A stretch of DNA of 64,000 nucleotides from positions 42,013-106,012 of the forward strand of contig WGOA01000021.1 of the NCBI GenBank assembly GCA_016124275.1. The letters are read 5' to 3'. Below, piece by piece: positions 18,912 to 26,944 of the stretch (its first letter is position 1; each line of letters begins with the position of its first letter). A model generated the notes under the pieces. The model was not told the origin of the DNA. It did not search any database and saw nothing but the letters and a program-made list of their open reading frames with translations. A program made the translations under genes and the position numbers. The DNA comes from Bacteroidota bacterium (GTDB lineage Bacteria > Bacteroidota > Bacteroidia > Chitinophagales > BACL12).

Positions 18912-20081
18912 ATGAACGCTCCTTCTGCTCTGGCTACTTCCGTTGACTTCTCCGTTCCAGAGAACGTTACCATGATTCGGCAAATGGCTCGTGACTTTGC
19001 CGAAAAGCACATTCGACCCAACATTATGGAATGGGACGAAGCGCAGCATTTTCCCGTTGACCTGTTTCACCTGTTGGGAGAGCAGGGTATGATGGGCGTG
19101 TTGGTGCCAACCGAATACGGAGGGGCTGGTTTGGGTTATTACGAATACGTGGCAGTCATCGATGAGATCTCCCAGGTTTGTGGGTCTATTGGGTTATCGG
19201 TTGCGGCTCATAACTCCCTTTGCACCGGGCACATTCTGCAGTTTGGCAATGCCGAGCAAAAGCAGCGCTGGTTGCCTAAGTTGGCAACCGGTCAGTGGAT
19301 TGGGGCCTGGGGTCTGACAGAACCAGGAACAGGCTCTGATGCCATGAACATGAAAGTGGTGGCCCGTCAGGAGGGCACGGATTGGGTGCTCAATGGCACC
19401 AAATGCTGGATTACGCATGGCAAATCCAGTAATGTAGCCGTGGTGATTGCCCGCACGGGAGAGCCGGGGGACAGCCATGGAATGACCGCTTTTGTGGTGG
19501 AGCGCGGAACGGCGGGCTTTACGGCTGGAAAGAAAGAAAACAAGCTGGGAATGCGGGCCTCGGAGACGACTGAAATGATTTTCAGCGATTGCCGCATTCC
19601 CCAGGAAAATGTGTTGGGCAAAATTGGCGATGGGTTCATCCAGGCTATGAAAATCCTGGACGGTGGTCGCATCTCCATTGCGGCCCTTTCTCTCGGAATT
19701 GCCCGCGGTGCTTATAAGGCGGCTGTTAAATACGCCAAGGAACGCGAGCAGTTCGGCAAACCGATTGCTCAGTTTCAGGGCATCGCCTTTAAGTTGGCGG
19801 ACATGGCTACAGAGATTGAGGCATCGGAATTGTTGATCAACAAAGCTTCTGACCTTAAAAACCGCGGCCAAAAGGTTACGGATATTTCCGCTATGGCCAA
19901 GTACTACGCTTCAGAAGCTTGTGTGCGCATTTCTACGGATGCCGTTCAGGTTTTTGGAGGCTATGGCTACACCAAAGACTTCCCGGTGGAGAAGTTCTAC
20001 CGCGATTCCAAGCTTTGCACCATCGGGGAGGGCACATCTGAAATCCAAAAACTGGTTATTGCCCGCGAAATCCTGCGTTGA
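18912..20081 (+). CDS. Acyl-CoA dehydrogenase
   Basis: With ATG 18912 the protein has 389 residues, the usual length of short/medium-chain acyl-CoA dehydrogenases; an upstream TTG at 18810 would add 34 unlikely residues and overlaps the promoter. This FAD flavoenzyme introduces the alpha,beta double bond in acyl-CoA during beta-oxidation or branched amino-acid breakdown. Family signatures are present: AWGLTEPGTGSDAMNMKV (substrate/FAD binding), REQFGKPIAQFQGIAFKLADM, and YGYTKDFPVEKFYRDSKLCTIGEGTSEIQ near the C-terminus. In this last segment the Glu of GEGTSEIQ sits where the catalytic base of this subgroup is expected. Chain-length preference cannot be read. Followed closely by rpsU (52 bp). 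Confidence 0.93.
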   Translation: MNAPSALATSVDFSVPENVTMIRQMARDFAEKHIRPNIMEWDEAQHFPVDLFHLLGEQGMMGVLVPTEYGGAGLGYYEYVAVIDEISQVCGSIGLSVAAHNSLCTGHILQFGNAEQKQRWLPKLATGQWIGAWGLTEPGTGSDAMNMKVVARQEGTDWVLNGTKCWITHGKSSNVAVVIARTGEPGDSHGMTAFVVERGTAGFTAGKKENKLGMRASETTEMIFSDCRIPQENVLGKIGDGFIQAMKILDGGRISIAALSLGIARGAYKAAVKYAKEREQFGKPIAQFQGIAFKLADMATEIEASELLINKASDLKNRGQKVTDISAMAKYYASEACVRISTDAVQVFGGYGYTKDFPVEKFYRDSKLCTIGEGTSEIQKLVIAREILR

Positions 20082-20133
20082 TTGCCAAAAAGAAGTACCT
20101 TTACCGTCCAAATTCTTCGAATCAAGACCTGAT

Positions 20134-20325
20134 ATGCTCATTATTGATGCTCGCGAAAGCGATTCCCTCGACAAGGCCCTGAAGAAATACAAGCGCAAGT
20201 TTGAAAAAGCCGGCACCCTCAAGGAGCTGCGCAAACGCCAGTATTTTACCAAGCCCTCCATTACTCGCCGTCAGGAGTTCCTGAAAGCTGCGTATAAGCA
20301 GGAGATGTACGGAAACCAGGGGTGA
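20134..20325 (+). CDS. rpsU: 30S ribosomal protein S21
   Basis: A 63-residue basic protein (MLIIDARESDSLDKALKKYKRKFEKA) with the S21 pattern and a C-terminal TRRQEFLKAAYKQ. The start is ATG 20134; longer upstream readings in this frame lie inside the dehydrogenase gene. Its TGA overlaps the GTG start of the recombinase gene (GTGA), giving translational coupling. In Bacteroidota S21 has been discussed in connection with anti-Shine-Dalgarno occlusion on the ribosome. A TACCTTTA element at 20096-20103 may be its own promoter. Confidence 0.95.
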   Translation: MLIIDARESDSLDKALKKYKRKFEKAGTLKELRKRQYFTKPSITRRQEFLKAAYKQEMYGNQG

Positions 20326-21257
20326 ACCAGACGGTTCACAGTCCCATTGACCGTTTTCTAAGCTGGCTCCGTTTTGAAAAGCGGTACAGCCCCCACACCT
20401 TGGAGGCCTACCGCAGAGATTTAGGCCAGTTCCTCCATTTTACTGAAGAACTACATGCTATCCCGGCTCACCAGCCGGGTTTAGTGCGTCATGGACACGT
20501 CAGAAGCTGGATGGTTTCGCTGATGGATCAGGGTGTAAAGGAGCGGTCTATTGGCCGCAAGCTCTCCTGCTTAAAGACCTATTGGCACTTTTTGTTGCGA
20601 GAAGGGCTCACCAAGCTGGATCCTACCGCCCGCGTCCTCACCCCCAAAATGCCCAAAAGGTTGCCTGCCTATGTAGAGGCGGTTGATTTGGATCGTTTGT
20701 TTGTTATGCTGGAGGCCGAAGAGGGTGGGGTTGAGGTCCTTCCCGGATTCAGCCGGTTGCGGAACCGGACCCTGTTGGAATTGCTCTACAGCACGGGCAT
20801 TCGCCGTGCAGAGCTCATTGGGTTGAACCACGAAGACGCTGACTTAGCCGCTGGTGTTCTTTTGGTGCGGGGTAAAGGAAACAAAGAACGACTGTTGCCC
20901 TTGAGCCACGACCTTTCGACCAAATTGGAACCCTACCTGAAAACCAAAGCGACGCTTTTTGGCGTTGGCGCTAAGGAACCTTTGCTGGTCACGGATAAAG
21001 GGGTGCGGATGTACCCTTCGTTTGTCCACCGGATCGTGCGGAATCACCTAACTTTAGTCACGACCATTCAGAAAAAGAGTCCGCACATTTTGCGCCACAG
21101 CTTTGCTACGCATTTGTCCAATGCCGGAGCGGATTTGAATGCTATAAAGGAACTTCTTGGACACAGCAGCCTGGCCTCAACCCAGGTTTATACCCATAAT
21201 TCCATTGATCGGTTAAGGGAGGTTTACCGGAAAGCCCACCCTCGTGCCGACGAATAA
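20322..21257 (+). CDS. xerC: Tyrosine recombinase of the XerC/XerD type
   Basis: A 311-residue tyrosine recombinase. The N-terminal SAM-like core-binding domain (about 1-100, RYSPHTLEAYRRDL) precedes the catalytic domain with Arg in STGIRRAELIGL, the HILRHSFATH box, the GHSSLAST box and the nucleophilic Tyr in STQVYTH. Its length and lack of flanking phage genes point to housekeeping dimer resolution at dif rather than to an integrase. It starts at GTG 20322, overlapping rpsU. The xerC versus xerD label cannot be settled from sequence alone. Confidence 0.9.
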   Translation: MNQTVHSPIDRFLSWLRFEKRYSPHTLEAYRRDLGQFLHFTEELHAIPAHQPGLVRHGHVRSWMVSLMDQGVKERSIGRKLSCLKTYWHFLLREGLTKLDPTARVLTPKMPKRLPAYVEAVDLDRLFVMLEAEEGGVEVLPGFSRLRNRTLLELLYSTGIRRAELIGLNHEDADLAAGVLLVRGKGNKERLLPLSHDLSTKLEPYLKTKATLFGVGAKEPLLVTDKGVRMYPSFVHRIVRNHLTLVTTIQKKSPHILRHSFATHLSNAGADLNAIKELLGHSSLASTQVYTHNSIDRLREVYRKAHPRADE

Positions 21258-21273
21258 TCCCATTGAACAAATG

Positions 21274-21576
21274 ATGCAAGTACAGATCAATGCCGTTCAT
21301 TTTACGGCGGACAGCAAGCTCGAAGAATACATCCAGCAGCGACTCGAAAAGTTGACCACTTTTTACGATAAGATTCAGGGGGCTGAGGTGTACCTGAAAT
21401 TGGAAAATGAAGGCGGTCCGGTCCGCGATAAGGTGGTGGAAATCAAACTAACGGTCCCGGGAGCCATTCTTTTTGCCAAAGAAACCGATAGAACCTTCGA
21501 AAAAGCGGCCGATGATGTTGCGGAAGACCTTAGAAGTCAACTAGTTAAGTACAAAGACAAAATCCGCGCCAAATAA
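21274..21576 (+). CDS. hpf: Ribosome hibernation-promoting factor, short HPF/RaiA type
   Basis: From ATG 21274 (MQVQINAVHFTADSKLEEYIQQRLEKL) the protein has 100 residues; ATG 21271 is one codon earlier and equally possible, while the GTG at 21244 would overlap xerC. It has the beta-alpha-beta HPF/YfiA fold pattern (VHFTADSKLEEYIQ, YLKLENEGGPVRDKVVEIKL, FEKAADDVAEDLRSQLVKYKDK) and lacks the C-terminal dimerisation domain of long HPF. It should bind the 30S decoding region in stationary phase. It closes the rpsU-xer-hpf cluster ahead of the tRNA genes. Confidence 0.92.
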   Translation: MQVQINAVHFTADSKLEEYIQQRLEKLTTFYDKIQGAEVYLKLENEGGPVRDKVVEIKLTVPGAILFAKETDRTFEKAADDVAEDLRSQLVKYKDKIRAK

Positions 21577-21611
21577 TTTCGGAAGCTTTTCCCGGTTCAA
21601 ACTAAAATGCT

Positions 21612-21619
21612 TAAATTTG
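21612..21619 (+). promoter_or_regulatory. Candidate -7 element before the tRNA cluster
   Basis: TAAATTTG matches TAnnTTTG and lies 64 bp before the first tRNA. No good -33 TTG is seen upstream, so this is tentative. Confidence 0.3.
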
Positions 21620-21682
21620 CAAGCCTTTTCAGAACGTAAGTTGTGCAAAGGTTTGTTCTTCCACATACTGGGAAGCCCGTAT

Positions 21683-21756
21683 GCCGGTGTAGCTCAGTTG
21701 GCCAGAGCAGCTGATTTGTAATCTGCAGGTCGGGGGTTCGAATCCCTCCACCGGCT
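21683..21756 (+). tRNA. tRNA-Thr(TGT)
   Basis: Acceptor GCCGGTG pairs with CACCGGC, discriminator T, no encoded CCA; anticodon loop TTTGTAA. The D-arm and T-arm are normal. The anticodon stem GCTGA/TCTGC has a U-U opposition at 29-41, where a U-A pair is expected. First of four closely spaced tRNA genes. Confidence 0.95.
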
Positions 21757-21825
21757 CGTAAAAGGCACAACGGAAACATCGGCTCGGGCAGCCAACCGAA
21801 ATCTGAAAGGATTTCGTCCGCAATC

Positions 21826-21908
21826 GGGGAGATACCGAAGTGGCCAAACGGGGCAGACTGTAAATCTGTTGTCTTACGACTTCGTAGGTTCGAATCCTGC
21901 TCTCCCCA
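21826..21908 (+). tRNA. tRNA-Tyr(GTA)
   Basis: Acceptor GGGGAGA pairs with TCTCCCC, discriminator A; anticodon GTA in CTGTAAA. The long variable arm (GTTGTCTTACGACTTC region) is the class II feature of bacterial tRNA-Tyr. Confidence 0.96.
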
Positions 21909-21952
21909 CTAAAGTTTCTGGTTTTACCACCCGAAACAAAACGCGGAAACAA

Positions 21953-22025
21953 GCGGGAGTAGCTCAGTTGGTAGAGCATCAGCCTTCCAAGCTGAGGGTC
22001 GCGGGTTCGAGTCTCGTCTCCCGCT
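21953..22025 (+). tRNA. tRNA-Gly(TCC)
   Basis: Acceptor GCGGGAG pairs with CTCCCGC, discriminator T; anticodon TCC in CTTCCAA; TTCGAGT in the T-loop. No CCA is encoded. Confidence 0.96.
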
Positions 22026-22080
22026 CGATGATACCAATTCGGGCTTGACCGGGTTTGTAGGTTTTACCACCTGAAATCAA

Positions 22081-22152
<72 letters not shown>

Positions 22153-22229
22153 CAGCAACCAGTAAACGGAAGGGCCTTGATTTTTTTCACGAACTGAAAA
22201 ACAACAATAGCTAGTTAAAAACACTCGTC

Positions 22230-23417
22230 ATGGCGAAAGAGAAATTCGAACGTACTAAACCACACGTCAACATTGGTACGATCGGACACGTTGACCACGG
22301 CAAGACCACACTGACGGCCGCCATTACGCATGTGCTGTCCAAGAAAGGTCTTGCCCAAAAGAAAGACTACGATTCCATTGATGCTGCTCCTGAAGAAAAG
22401 GAGCGCGGGATCACGATCAACACCGCTCACGTGGAGTATGAGACCTTGAAGCGTCATTACGCACACGTGGATTGTCCCGGACACGCTGACTACGTGAAAA
22501 ACATGGTTACGGGTGCCGCCCAGATGGACGGTGCTATCCTTGTGGTTGCCGCAACGGACGGCCCTATGCCCCAGACGCGTGAGCACATCCTGCTCGCCCG
22601 CCAGGTAGGTGTGCCCCGTATCGTGGTTTACCTGAACAAGGTTGACCTGGTCGATGACCCGGAATTGATCGAACTCGTGGAAATGGAAGTGCGCGATCTG
22701 CTCAGCTTCTACGACTACGATGGCGACAACATCTCCATCATCAAAGGATCAGCCCTCAAGGCACTGGAAGGTGAAGAAAATGGCATGAAATCCATCGAAG
22801 AACTGATGGATGCCGTGGACGCCGACATTCCTGTTCCCCCACGCTTGACGGAATTGGACTTCCTCATGCCCGTTGAAGACGTGTTCTCGATCACCGGCCG
22901 CGGTACCGTGGCAACCGGTCGTATTGAGCGCGGTGTCATCAACAGCGCAGATCCTGTTGACATCATTGGTCTGACGACCGAGAAGTCTTCCTCAGTGGTA
23001 ACTGGGGTAGAAATGTTCCGCAAGATCCTTGATCGCGGTGAAGCTGGCGACAACGTCGGTCTGTTGCTCCGCGGTATCGACAAGAATGACATTAAGCGCG
23101 GCATGGTTATCATCAAGCCGGGTTCTGTCAAACCTCATACTGAATTCAAGTGCGAAGTCTACGTCCTCAAGAAAGAGGAAGGTGGTCGTCACACCCCGTT
23201 CTTTAACAACTACCGTCCGCAGTTCTACTTCCGCACCACCGACGTGACGGGAGAGATCAGACTGCCGGAAGGTGTCGAAATGGTTATGCCGGGTGACAAC
23301 ATCTCCATCACGGTGAAGTTGATTTACCCAATCGCTATGGAAAAAGGTCTCCGCTTTGCTATCCGCGAAGGTGGCCGCACCGTTGGTGCTGGTCAGGTGA
23401 CCGAGATCCTGGCCTAA
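22230..23417 (+). CDS. tuf: Translation elongation factor Tu
   Basis: A 395-residue GTPase that brings aminoacyl-tRNA to the ribosome. The G1 motif GHVDHGKTT covers residues 19-27; [12 protein letters not shown] (G3) and NKVDLVDD (G4) follow, then the beta-barrel domains II and III ending [11 protein letters not shown]. It follows four tRNA genes and precedes tRNA-Trp and secE, the usual order in this phylum. No intrinsic terminator is obvious after it, so read-through into the tRNA-Trp/secE/nusG unit is likely. Confidence 0.99.
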   Translation: MAKEKFERTKPHVNIGTIGHVDHGKTTLTAAITHVLSKKGLAQKKDYDSIDAAPEEKERGITINTAHVEYETLKRHYAHVDCPGHADYVKNMVTGAAQMDGAILVVAATDGPMPQTREHILLARQVGVPRIVVYLNKVDLVDDPELIELVEMEVRDLLSFYDYDGDNISIIKGSALKALEGEENGMKSIEELMDAVDADIPVPPRLTELDFLMPVEDVFSITGRGTVATGRIERGVINSADPVDIIGLTTEKSSSVVTGVEMFRKILDRGEAGDNVGLLLRGIDKNDIKRGMVIIKPGSVKPHTEFKCEVYVLKKEEGGRHTPFFNNYRPQFYFRTTDVTGEIRLPEGVEMVMPGDNISITVKLIYPIAMEKGLRFAIREGGRTVGAGQVTEILA

Positions 23418-23473
23418 GCAGAAACCATACGAATCAACCGTGGTCTCCGCCTTTAGGGCCTGATGAGACAGGA

Positions 23474-23536
23474 AGCGGCGCGATTGTCAGGGATGTTTCG
23501 GGGCACTGTCCAGAGCATCAAGGCAAGCGCGCCGCT
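23474..23536 (+). repeat. Long-range inverted repeat between tuf and tRNA-Trp
   Basis: AGCGGCGCG (23474-23482) is the exact reverse complement of CGCGCCGCT (23528-23536), enclosing 45 nt. It would fold as a closed stem in the 163-nt spacer and may guide processing of tRNA-Trp or protect the tuf 3' end. Confidence 0.5.
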
Positions 23537-23580
23537 ATCCTCACCTTAAACGGCGAATGCTACGCTAACGAGAAACGGAT

Positions 23581-23653
23581 ACGGGTGTAGCTCAATTGGT
23601 AGAGCGGCGGTCTCCAAAACCGCAGGTCGGGAGTTCGAGCCTCTCCACCCGTG
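23581..23653 (+). tRNA. tRNA-Trp(CCA)
   Basis: Acceptor ACGGGTG pairs with CACCCGT, discriminator G; anticodon CCA in TCTCCAAAA; T-loop TTCGAGC. It lies 19 bp before the secE start, consistent with a tRNA-Trp/secE/nusG transcript. Confidence 0.97.
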
Positions 23654-23672
23654 CAAAGACAGAAAAGGACCC

Positions 23673-23870
23673 ATGACCGAAAAACTGACCCAGTACTTCA
23701 AAGATTCCTATCAGGAGTTGATGTACAAGGTTACCTGGCCTACTGTAGCAGAGCTGCAAAGTTCTACGGCAGTGGTCTTTGTGGCCTCCCTAATCATCGC
23801 ACTGATGATTGCTTTGATGGACCAGATTACCCGGCTATCCCTGCAGGGTTTCTACGGGTTGTTTAGCTAA
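23673..23870 (+). CDS. secE: Preprotein translocase subunit SecE
   Basis: A 65-residue single-span membrane protein. The amphipathic helix MYKVTWPTVAELQSST (the conserved KVxWP motif) precedes one transmembrane helix (AVVFVASLIIALMIALM). It clamps SecY in the translocon. Position between tRNA-Trp and nusG is the standard bacterial order. Confidence 0.95.
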   Translation: MTEKLTQYFKDSYQELMYKVTWPTVAELQSSTAVVFVASLIIALMIALMDQITRLSLQGFYGLFS

Positions 23871-23885
23871 AATGCGGTAAACGGC

Positions 23886-24437
23886 ATGAGCGAAGAGGAT
23901 CGGAAATGGTATGTCCTTCGGGTTATCAGCGGCAAAGAACGCAAGCTGAAGGAATACATTGACATGGAAATCACCCGGTCGGGATGGGATAAAACCATCA
24001 CGCAGGTGCTCGTGCCAACGGAGAAGGTTTACAAAATCAAAAACGGAAAGCGAGTCATTCAGGAGCGCAACTTCTACCCGGGCTACATCATGATTGAAGC
24101 TATCCCCGCAGGGTTAAGCGGCGAGATGATTTCAACCATCAAGAACCTGACCGGGGTGATTCATTTTCTGGGAAAGGAAACGCCCATCCCGCTGCGGAAA
24201 TCGGAAGTCAACCGAATCCTGGGCAAGGTGGACGAAATGCAAGAAGAAGGAACCTCGATGAACGAGCCCTTCATTGTCGGTGAGACCGTCAAAATCATTG
24301 ACGGACCGTTCAATGAATTTTTGGGCAACATTGAGGAAATCCACGAGGAGAAGAAAAAGCTTAAAGTAAACGTGAAGATTTTTGGTCGGAAAACCCCGGT
24401 CGAATTGAACTTCATGCAAGTCGAAAAACAGCACTGA
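23886..24437 (+). CDS. nusG: Transcription termination/antitermination factor NusG
   Basis: A 183-residue protein: NGN domain (about 8-115, [19 protein letters not shown] and [13 protein letters not shown]) and a C-terminal KOW domain ([22 protein letters not shown]). It binds the RNA polymerase clamp and couples to Rho or ribosomal S10. It sits 15 bp after secE and 2 bp before rplK. Confidence 0.97.
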   Translation: MSEEDRKWYVLRVISGKERKLKEYIDMEITRSGWDKTITQVLVPTEKVYKIKNGKRVIQERNFYPGYIMIEAIPAGLSGEMISTIKNLTGVIHFLGKETPIPLRKSEVNRILGKVDEMQEEGTSMNEPFIVGETVKIIDGPFNEFLGNIEEIHEEKKKLKVNVKIFGRKTPVELNFMQVEKQH

Positions 24438-24439
24438 TC

Positions 24440-24886
24440 ATGGCTAAGGAAGTAGATGGCTATATCAAGTTACAGATTAAGGGAGCGCAAGCCAACCCAT
24501 CTCCACCGGTAGGCCCAGCCTTGGGTTCCAAGGGGTTGAACATCATGGAATTCACCAAGCAGTTCAACGCCCGTACCCAGGATAAGAGTGGCCAGATTCT
24601 TCCGGTTCTGATTACCTATTACAAGGATAAGTCCTTCGAGTTTGTGGTCAAGACCCCTCCGGCAGCCGTGCTGATTTTGGAGAAAAGCAAAATCAAAAGC
24701 GGTTCCCCGGAGCCTAACCGGAACAAGGTTGGCTCTATTTCATGGGACATCTGCCGTGAAATCGCTGAACTAAAGATGCCTGACCTGAACGCATTTTCCA
24801 TTGAATCCGGCATGAAGATGGTTGCCGGTACTGCCCGTAGCATGGGCATCAACGTTACAGGTACGCCTCCTTGGGAGAATGCCTGA
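24440..24886 (+). CDS. rplK: 50S ribosomal protein L11
   Basis: 148 residues with the L11 N-domain ([27 protein letters not shown]) and the 23S-binding C-domain ([13 protein letters not shown]). It forms the GTPase-associated centre. It starts 2 bp after nusG and is 89 bp before rplA. Confidence 0.98.
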   Translation: MAKEVDGYIKLQIKGAQANPSPPVGPALGSKGLNIMEFTKQFNARTQDKSGQILPVLITYYKDKSFEFVVKTPPAAVLILEKSKIKSGSPEPNRNKVGSISWDICREIAELKMPDLNAFSIESGMKMVAGTARSMGINVTGTPPWENA

Positions 24887-24975
24887 ACCGCGAACGGCAG
24901 ACCGACCAAAGCCTGCCTGTTTTTCCACTGATTGCCCCACCGATTGTCTGATTCCCTGCAAAATCGCCCCGCGCT

Positions 24976-25677
24976 GTGAAACTCACTAAGAAGCGAAAAG
25001 TAGTTGCCTCCAAAGTAGACAACGAAAAGTATTATACCCTGAACGACGCCTCCAACCTGATCAAAGAGGTCACCAAGACCAACTTTGATGCCTCGGTGGA
25101 CGTGCACATCCGATTGGGGGTAGATCCGCGCAAAGCCGACCAAGCCCTTCGCGGTACAGCCAGTTTGCCTCATGGCACGGGTAAAACCAAACGAGTATTG
25201 GTTTTTTGTACACCCGACAAGGTGGAAGAAGCCCGCGCAGCCGGAGCAGATCATGTCGGTCTCGAAGACTACATTAAGAAAGTCTCCGATGGCTGGACGG
25301 ATGTAGACGTAGTGATTGCCACCCCCAATGTCATGGCCCAGATCGCCAAGTTGGGTCGTATCCTGGGTCCTCGCGGGCTTATGCCTAACCCTAAGGTGGG
25401 TACGGTTACACTCGAGGTTGGCAACGCTGTGACGGATGTCAAAAAAGGAAAGGTTTCCTTCAAGGTGGACAAATACGGCATCATTCACAGCTCCATTGGC
25501 CGCGTATCCTTTGATCAAGCACAGATTCGGGAGAATGCCGAAGAATTGTTGCAGACCCTTTCGCGCATGAAGCCTTCTTCTGCAAAGGGCACCTACTTCA
25601 AGAGCATCTACATGGCAAGCACAATGAGTCCTTCCATTGCCATTGACCCTAAATCTGTTCCCGGCCTCCAGGCCTAA
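24976..25677 (+). CDS. rplA: 50S ribosomal protein L1
   Basis: 233 residues with a GTG start ([15 protein letters not shown]). L1 family blocks are plain: [33 protein letters not shown] and [17 protein letters not shown]. In many bacteria L1 represses its own operon by binding the L11 mRNA leader; no matching structure was worked out here. Confidence 0.98.
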   Translation: MKLTKKRKVVASKVDNEKYYTLNDASNLIKEVTKTNFDASVDVHIRLGVDPRKADQALRGTASLPHGTGKTKRVLVFCTPDKVEEARAAGADHVGLEDYIKKVSDGWTDVDVVIATPNVMAQIAKLGRILGPRGLMPNPKVGTVTLEVGNAVTDVKKGKVSFKVDKYGIIHSSIGRVSFDQAQIRENAEELLQTLSRMKPSSAKGTYFKSIYMASTMSPSIAIDPKSVPGLQA

Positions 25678-25735
25678 TCCTTTCCCTCACCGGTTTCCGG
25701 AATAGCCTCCAAGGCCCGAACCAACTTTTTCCGCG

Positions 25736-26260
25736 ATGAACAAAGAACAGAAAATCGCCGTTGTAGAATCCCTCAAGGAGAAATTTGCCAACAGCCAATT
25801 CTTCTACCTGGCCGATTCTTCCGAGCTTACTGTAGCCGAAATCAACGACCTGCGCGCCCTTTGCTACGAGCGCGGCGTCAGCCTGACTGTCGTTAAGAAC
25901 ACGTTGGTTCGAAAGGCTTTCGAGGCCATCGGCGACCAGTACGCAGAATTGTACCCGGTACTCAATGGCCCGACATCAGTGATGTTCTCCGAAATAGGGA
26001 ATGTTCCGGCCAAGGTTATCCAGGAATTTCGGACCAAGAAAGAGAAGCCCATTCTCAAAGCCGCTTGGATTGACTCCGGCATTTACATTGGTGACGAGCA
26101 GTTGACCAACTTGGTTAACCTCAAATCCAAAGAGGATCTTATCGGCGAGCTTATTGGCTTGTTGCAAAGCCCCGCCAAAAACGTGGTGGGTGCCCTTCAG
26201 AGCGGTGGTGGCAAATTGGCCGGCATCCTCAAAACCCTTTCGGAAAAGGCAGAAGCCTGA
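25736..26260 (+). CDS. rplJ: 50S ribosomal protein L10
   Basis: 174 residues: RNA-binding N-domain (LTVAEINDLRALCYERGVSLTVVKNTLVRKAF) and a C-terminal helix that carries the L7/L12 dimers (VVGALQSGGGKLAGILKTLSEK). It lies 58 bp after rplA; an L10-leader structure is not obvious in so short a gap. Confidence 0.97.
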   Translation: MNKEQKIAVVESLKEKFANSQFFYLADSSELTVAEINDLRALCYERGVSLTVVKNTLVRKAFEAIGDQYAELYPVLNGPTSVMFSEIGNVPAKVIQEFRTKKEKPILKAAWIDSGIYIGDEQLTNLVNLKSKEDLIGELIGLLQSPAKNVVGALQSGGGKLAGILKTLSEKAEA

Positions 26261-26386
26261 TTCGGGACTTATCCTAAGAAAATCCCTGCTCGCAGGACTT
26301 AAAATAAACTGTTACGCATAGCTTCCACTAACAAACAGTTTAAACAACCCGGCTACCTCTCCAGGTGGCACAACAACGAAGAAACC

Positions 26387-26770
26387 ATGGCGGATTTGAA
26401 AGATTTTGCAGAAAAGCTGGTTAACCTCACGGTTAAGGAAGTTAATGAACTGGCCAGCATCCTGAAAGATGAGTACGGCATTGAGCCTGCTGCAGCTGCA
26501 CCGGTTATGATGGCCGGAGGTGGTGGAGGCGGTGCTGCCGCTGCTGCCCCTACTGAGAAAACTGAGTTTGACGTTATCCTGACCAACGCCGGAGCAGCCA
26601 AGCTGTCTGTGGTAAAAGTGGTTAAGGAATTGACCGGTCTGGGCCTGAAAGAGGCCAAAGATCTGGTTGACGGAGCTCCGAAGCCGGTTAAGGAAGCTGT
26701 TTCCAAAGACGAAGCTGAGAGCATCAAAGCCAAATTGGTTGAGGCAGGCGCTGAAGTAGAGGTGAAGTAA
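26387..26770 (+). CDS. rplL: 50S ribosomal protein L7/L12
   Basis: 127 residues: N-terminal dimerisation helices, an Ala/Gly hinge ([15 protein letters not shown], about 43-57), and the factor-binding C-domain ([28 protein letters not shown]). It binds elongation factors on the ribosome stalk. The 126-bp gap to rplJ and the hairpin before rpoB fit partial uncoupling of stalk and polymerase expression. Confidence 0.98.
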   Translation: MADLKDFAEKLVNLTVKEVNELASILKDEYGIEPAAAAPVMMAGGGGGGAAAAAPTEKTEFDVILTNAGAAKLSVVKVVKELTGLGLKEAKDLVDGAPKPVKEAVSKDEAESIKAKLVEAGAEVEVK

Positions 26771-26860
26771 CACCCCTGCCTCGCGCTTTTCCTACCGACC
26801 AAACTGGCTTAATCTTGGAAGACCTCTTTCTCTGCTTTTCACATACTAAACCCTTCGAAT

Positions 26861-26882
26861 GCCCTGAATTTAACAGGGCTTT
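26861..26882 (+). terminator. Weak hairpin in the rplL-rpoB spacer, possible attenuator
   Basis: GCCCTG (26861-26866) pairs with CAGGGC (26874-26879) around a 7-nt loop, followed by only three T. Partial termination between rplL and rpoB is known in other bacteria; here the short U-tract suggests read-through. Confidence 0.5.
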
Positions 26883-26944
26883 CGGAGTTTGTACGGTCGT
26901 TCATGGCCGAACATTCCCTGACCTTCTAAACCGTTCCGTCGCCC

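Noticed and set aside
20322..21257. Tyrosine recombinase as a mobile-element integrase
   Set aside because: Coupled to rpsU and followed by hpf and tRNAs in the housekeeping order; no attachment sites or cargo genes.
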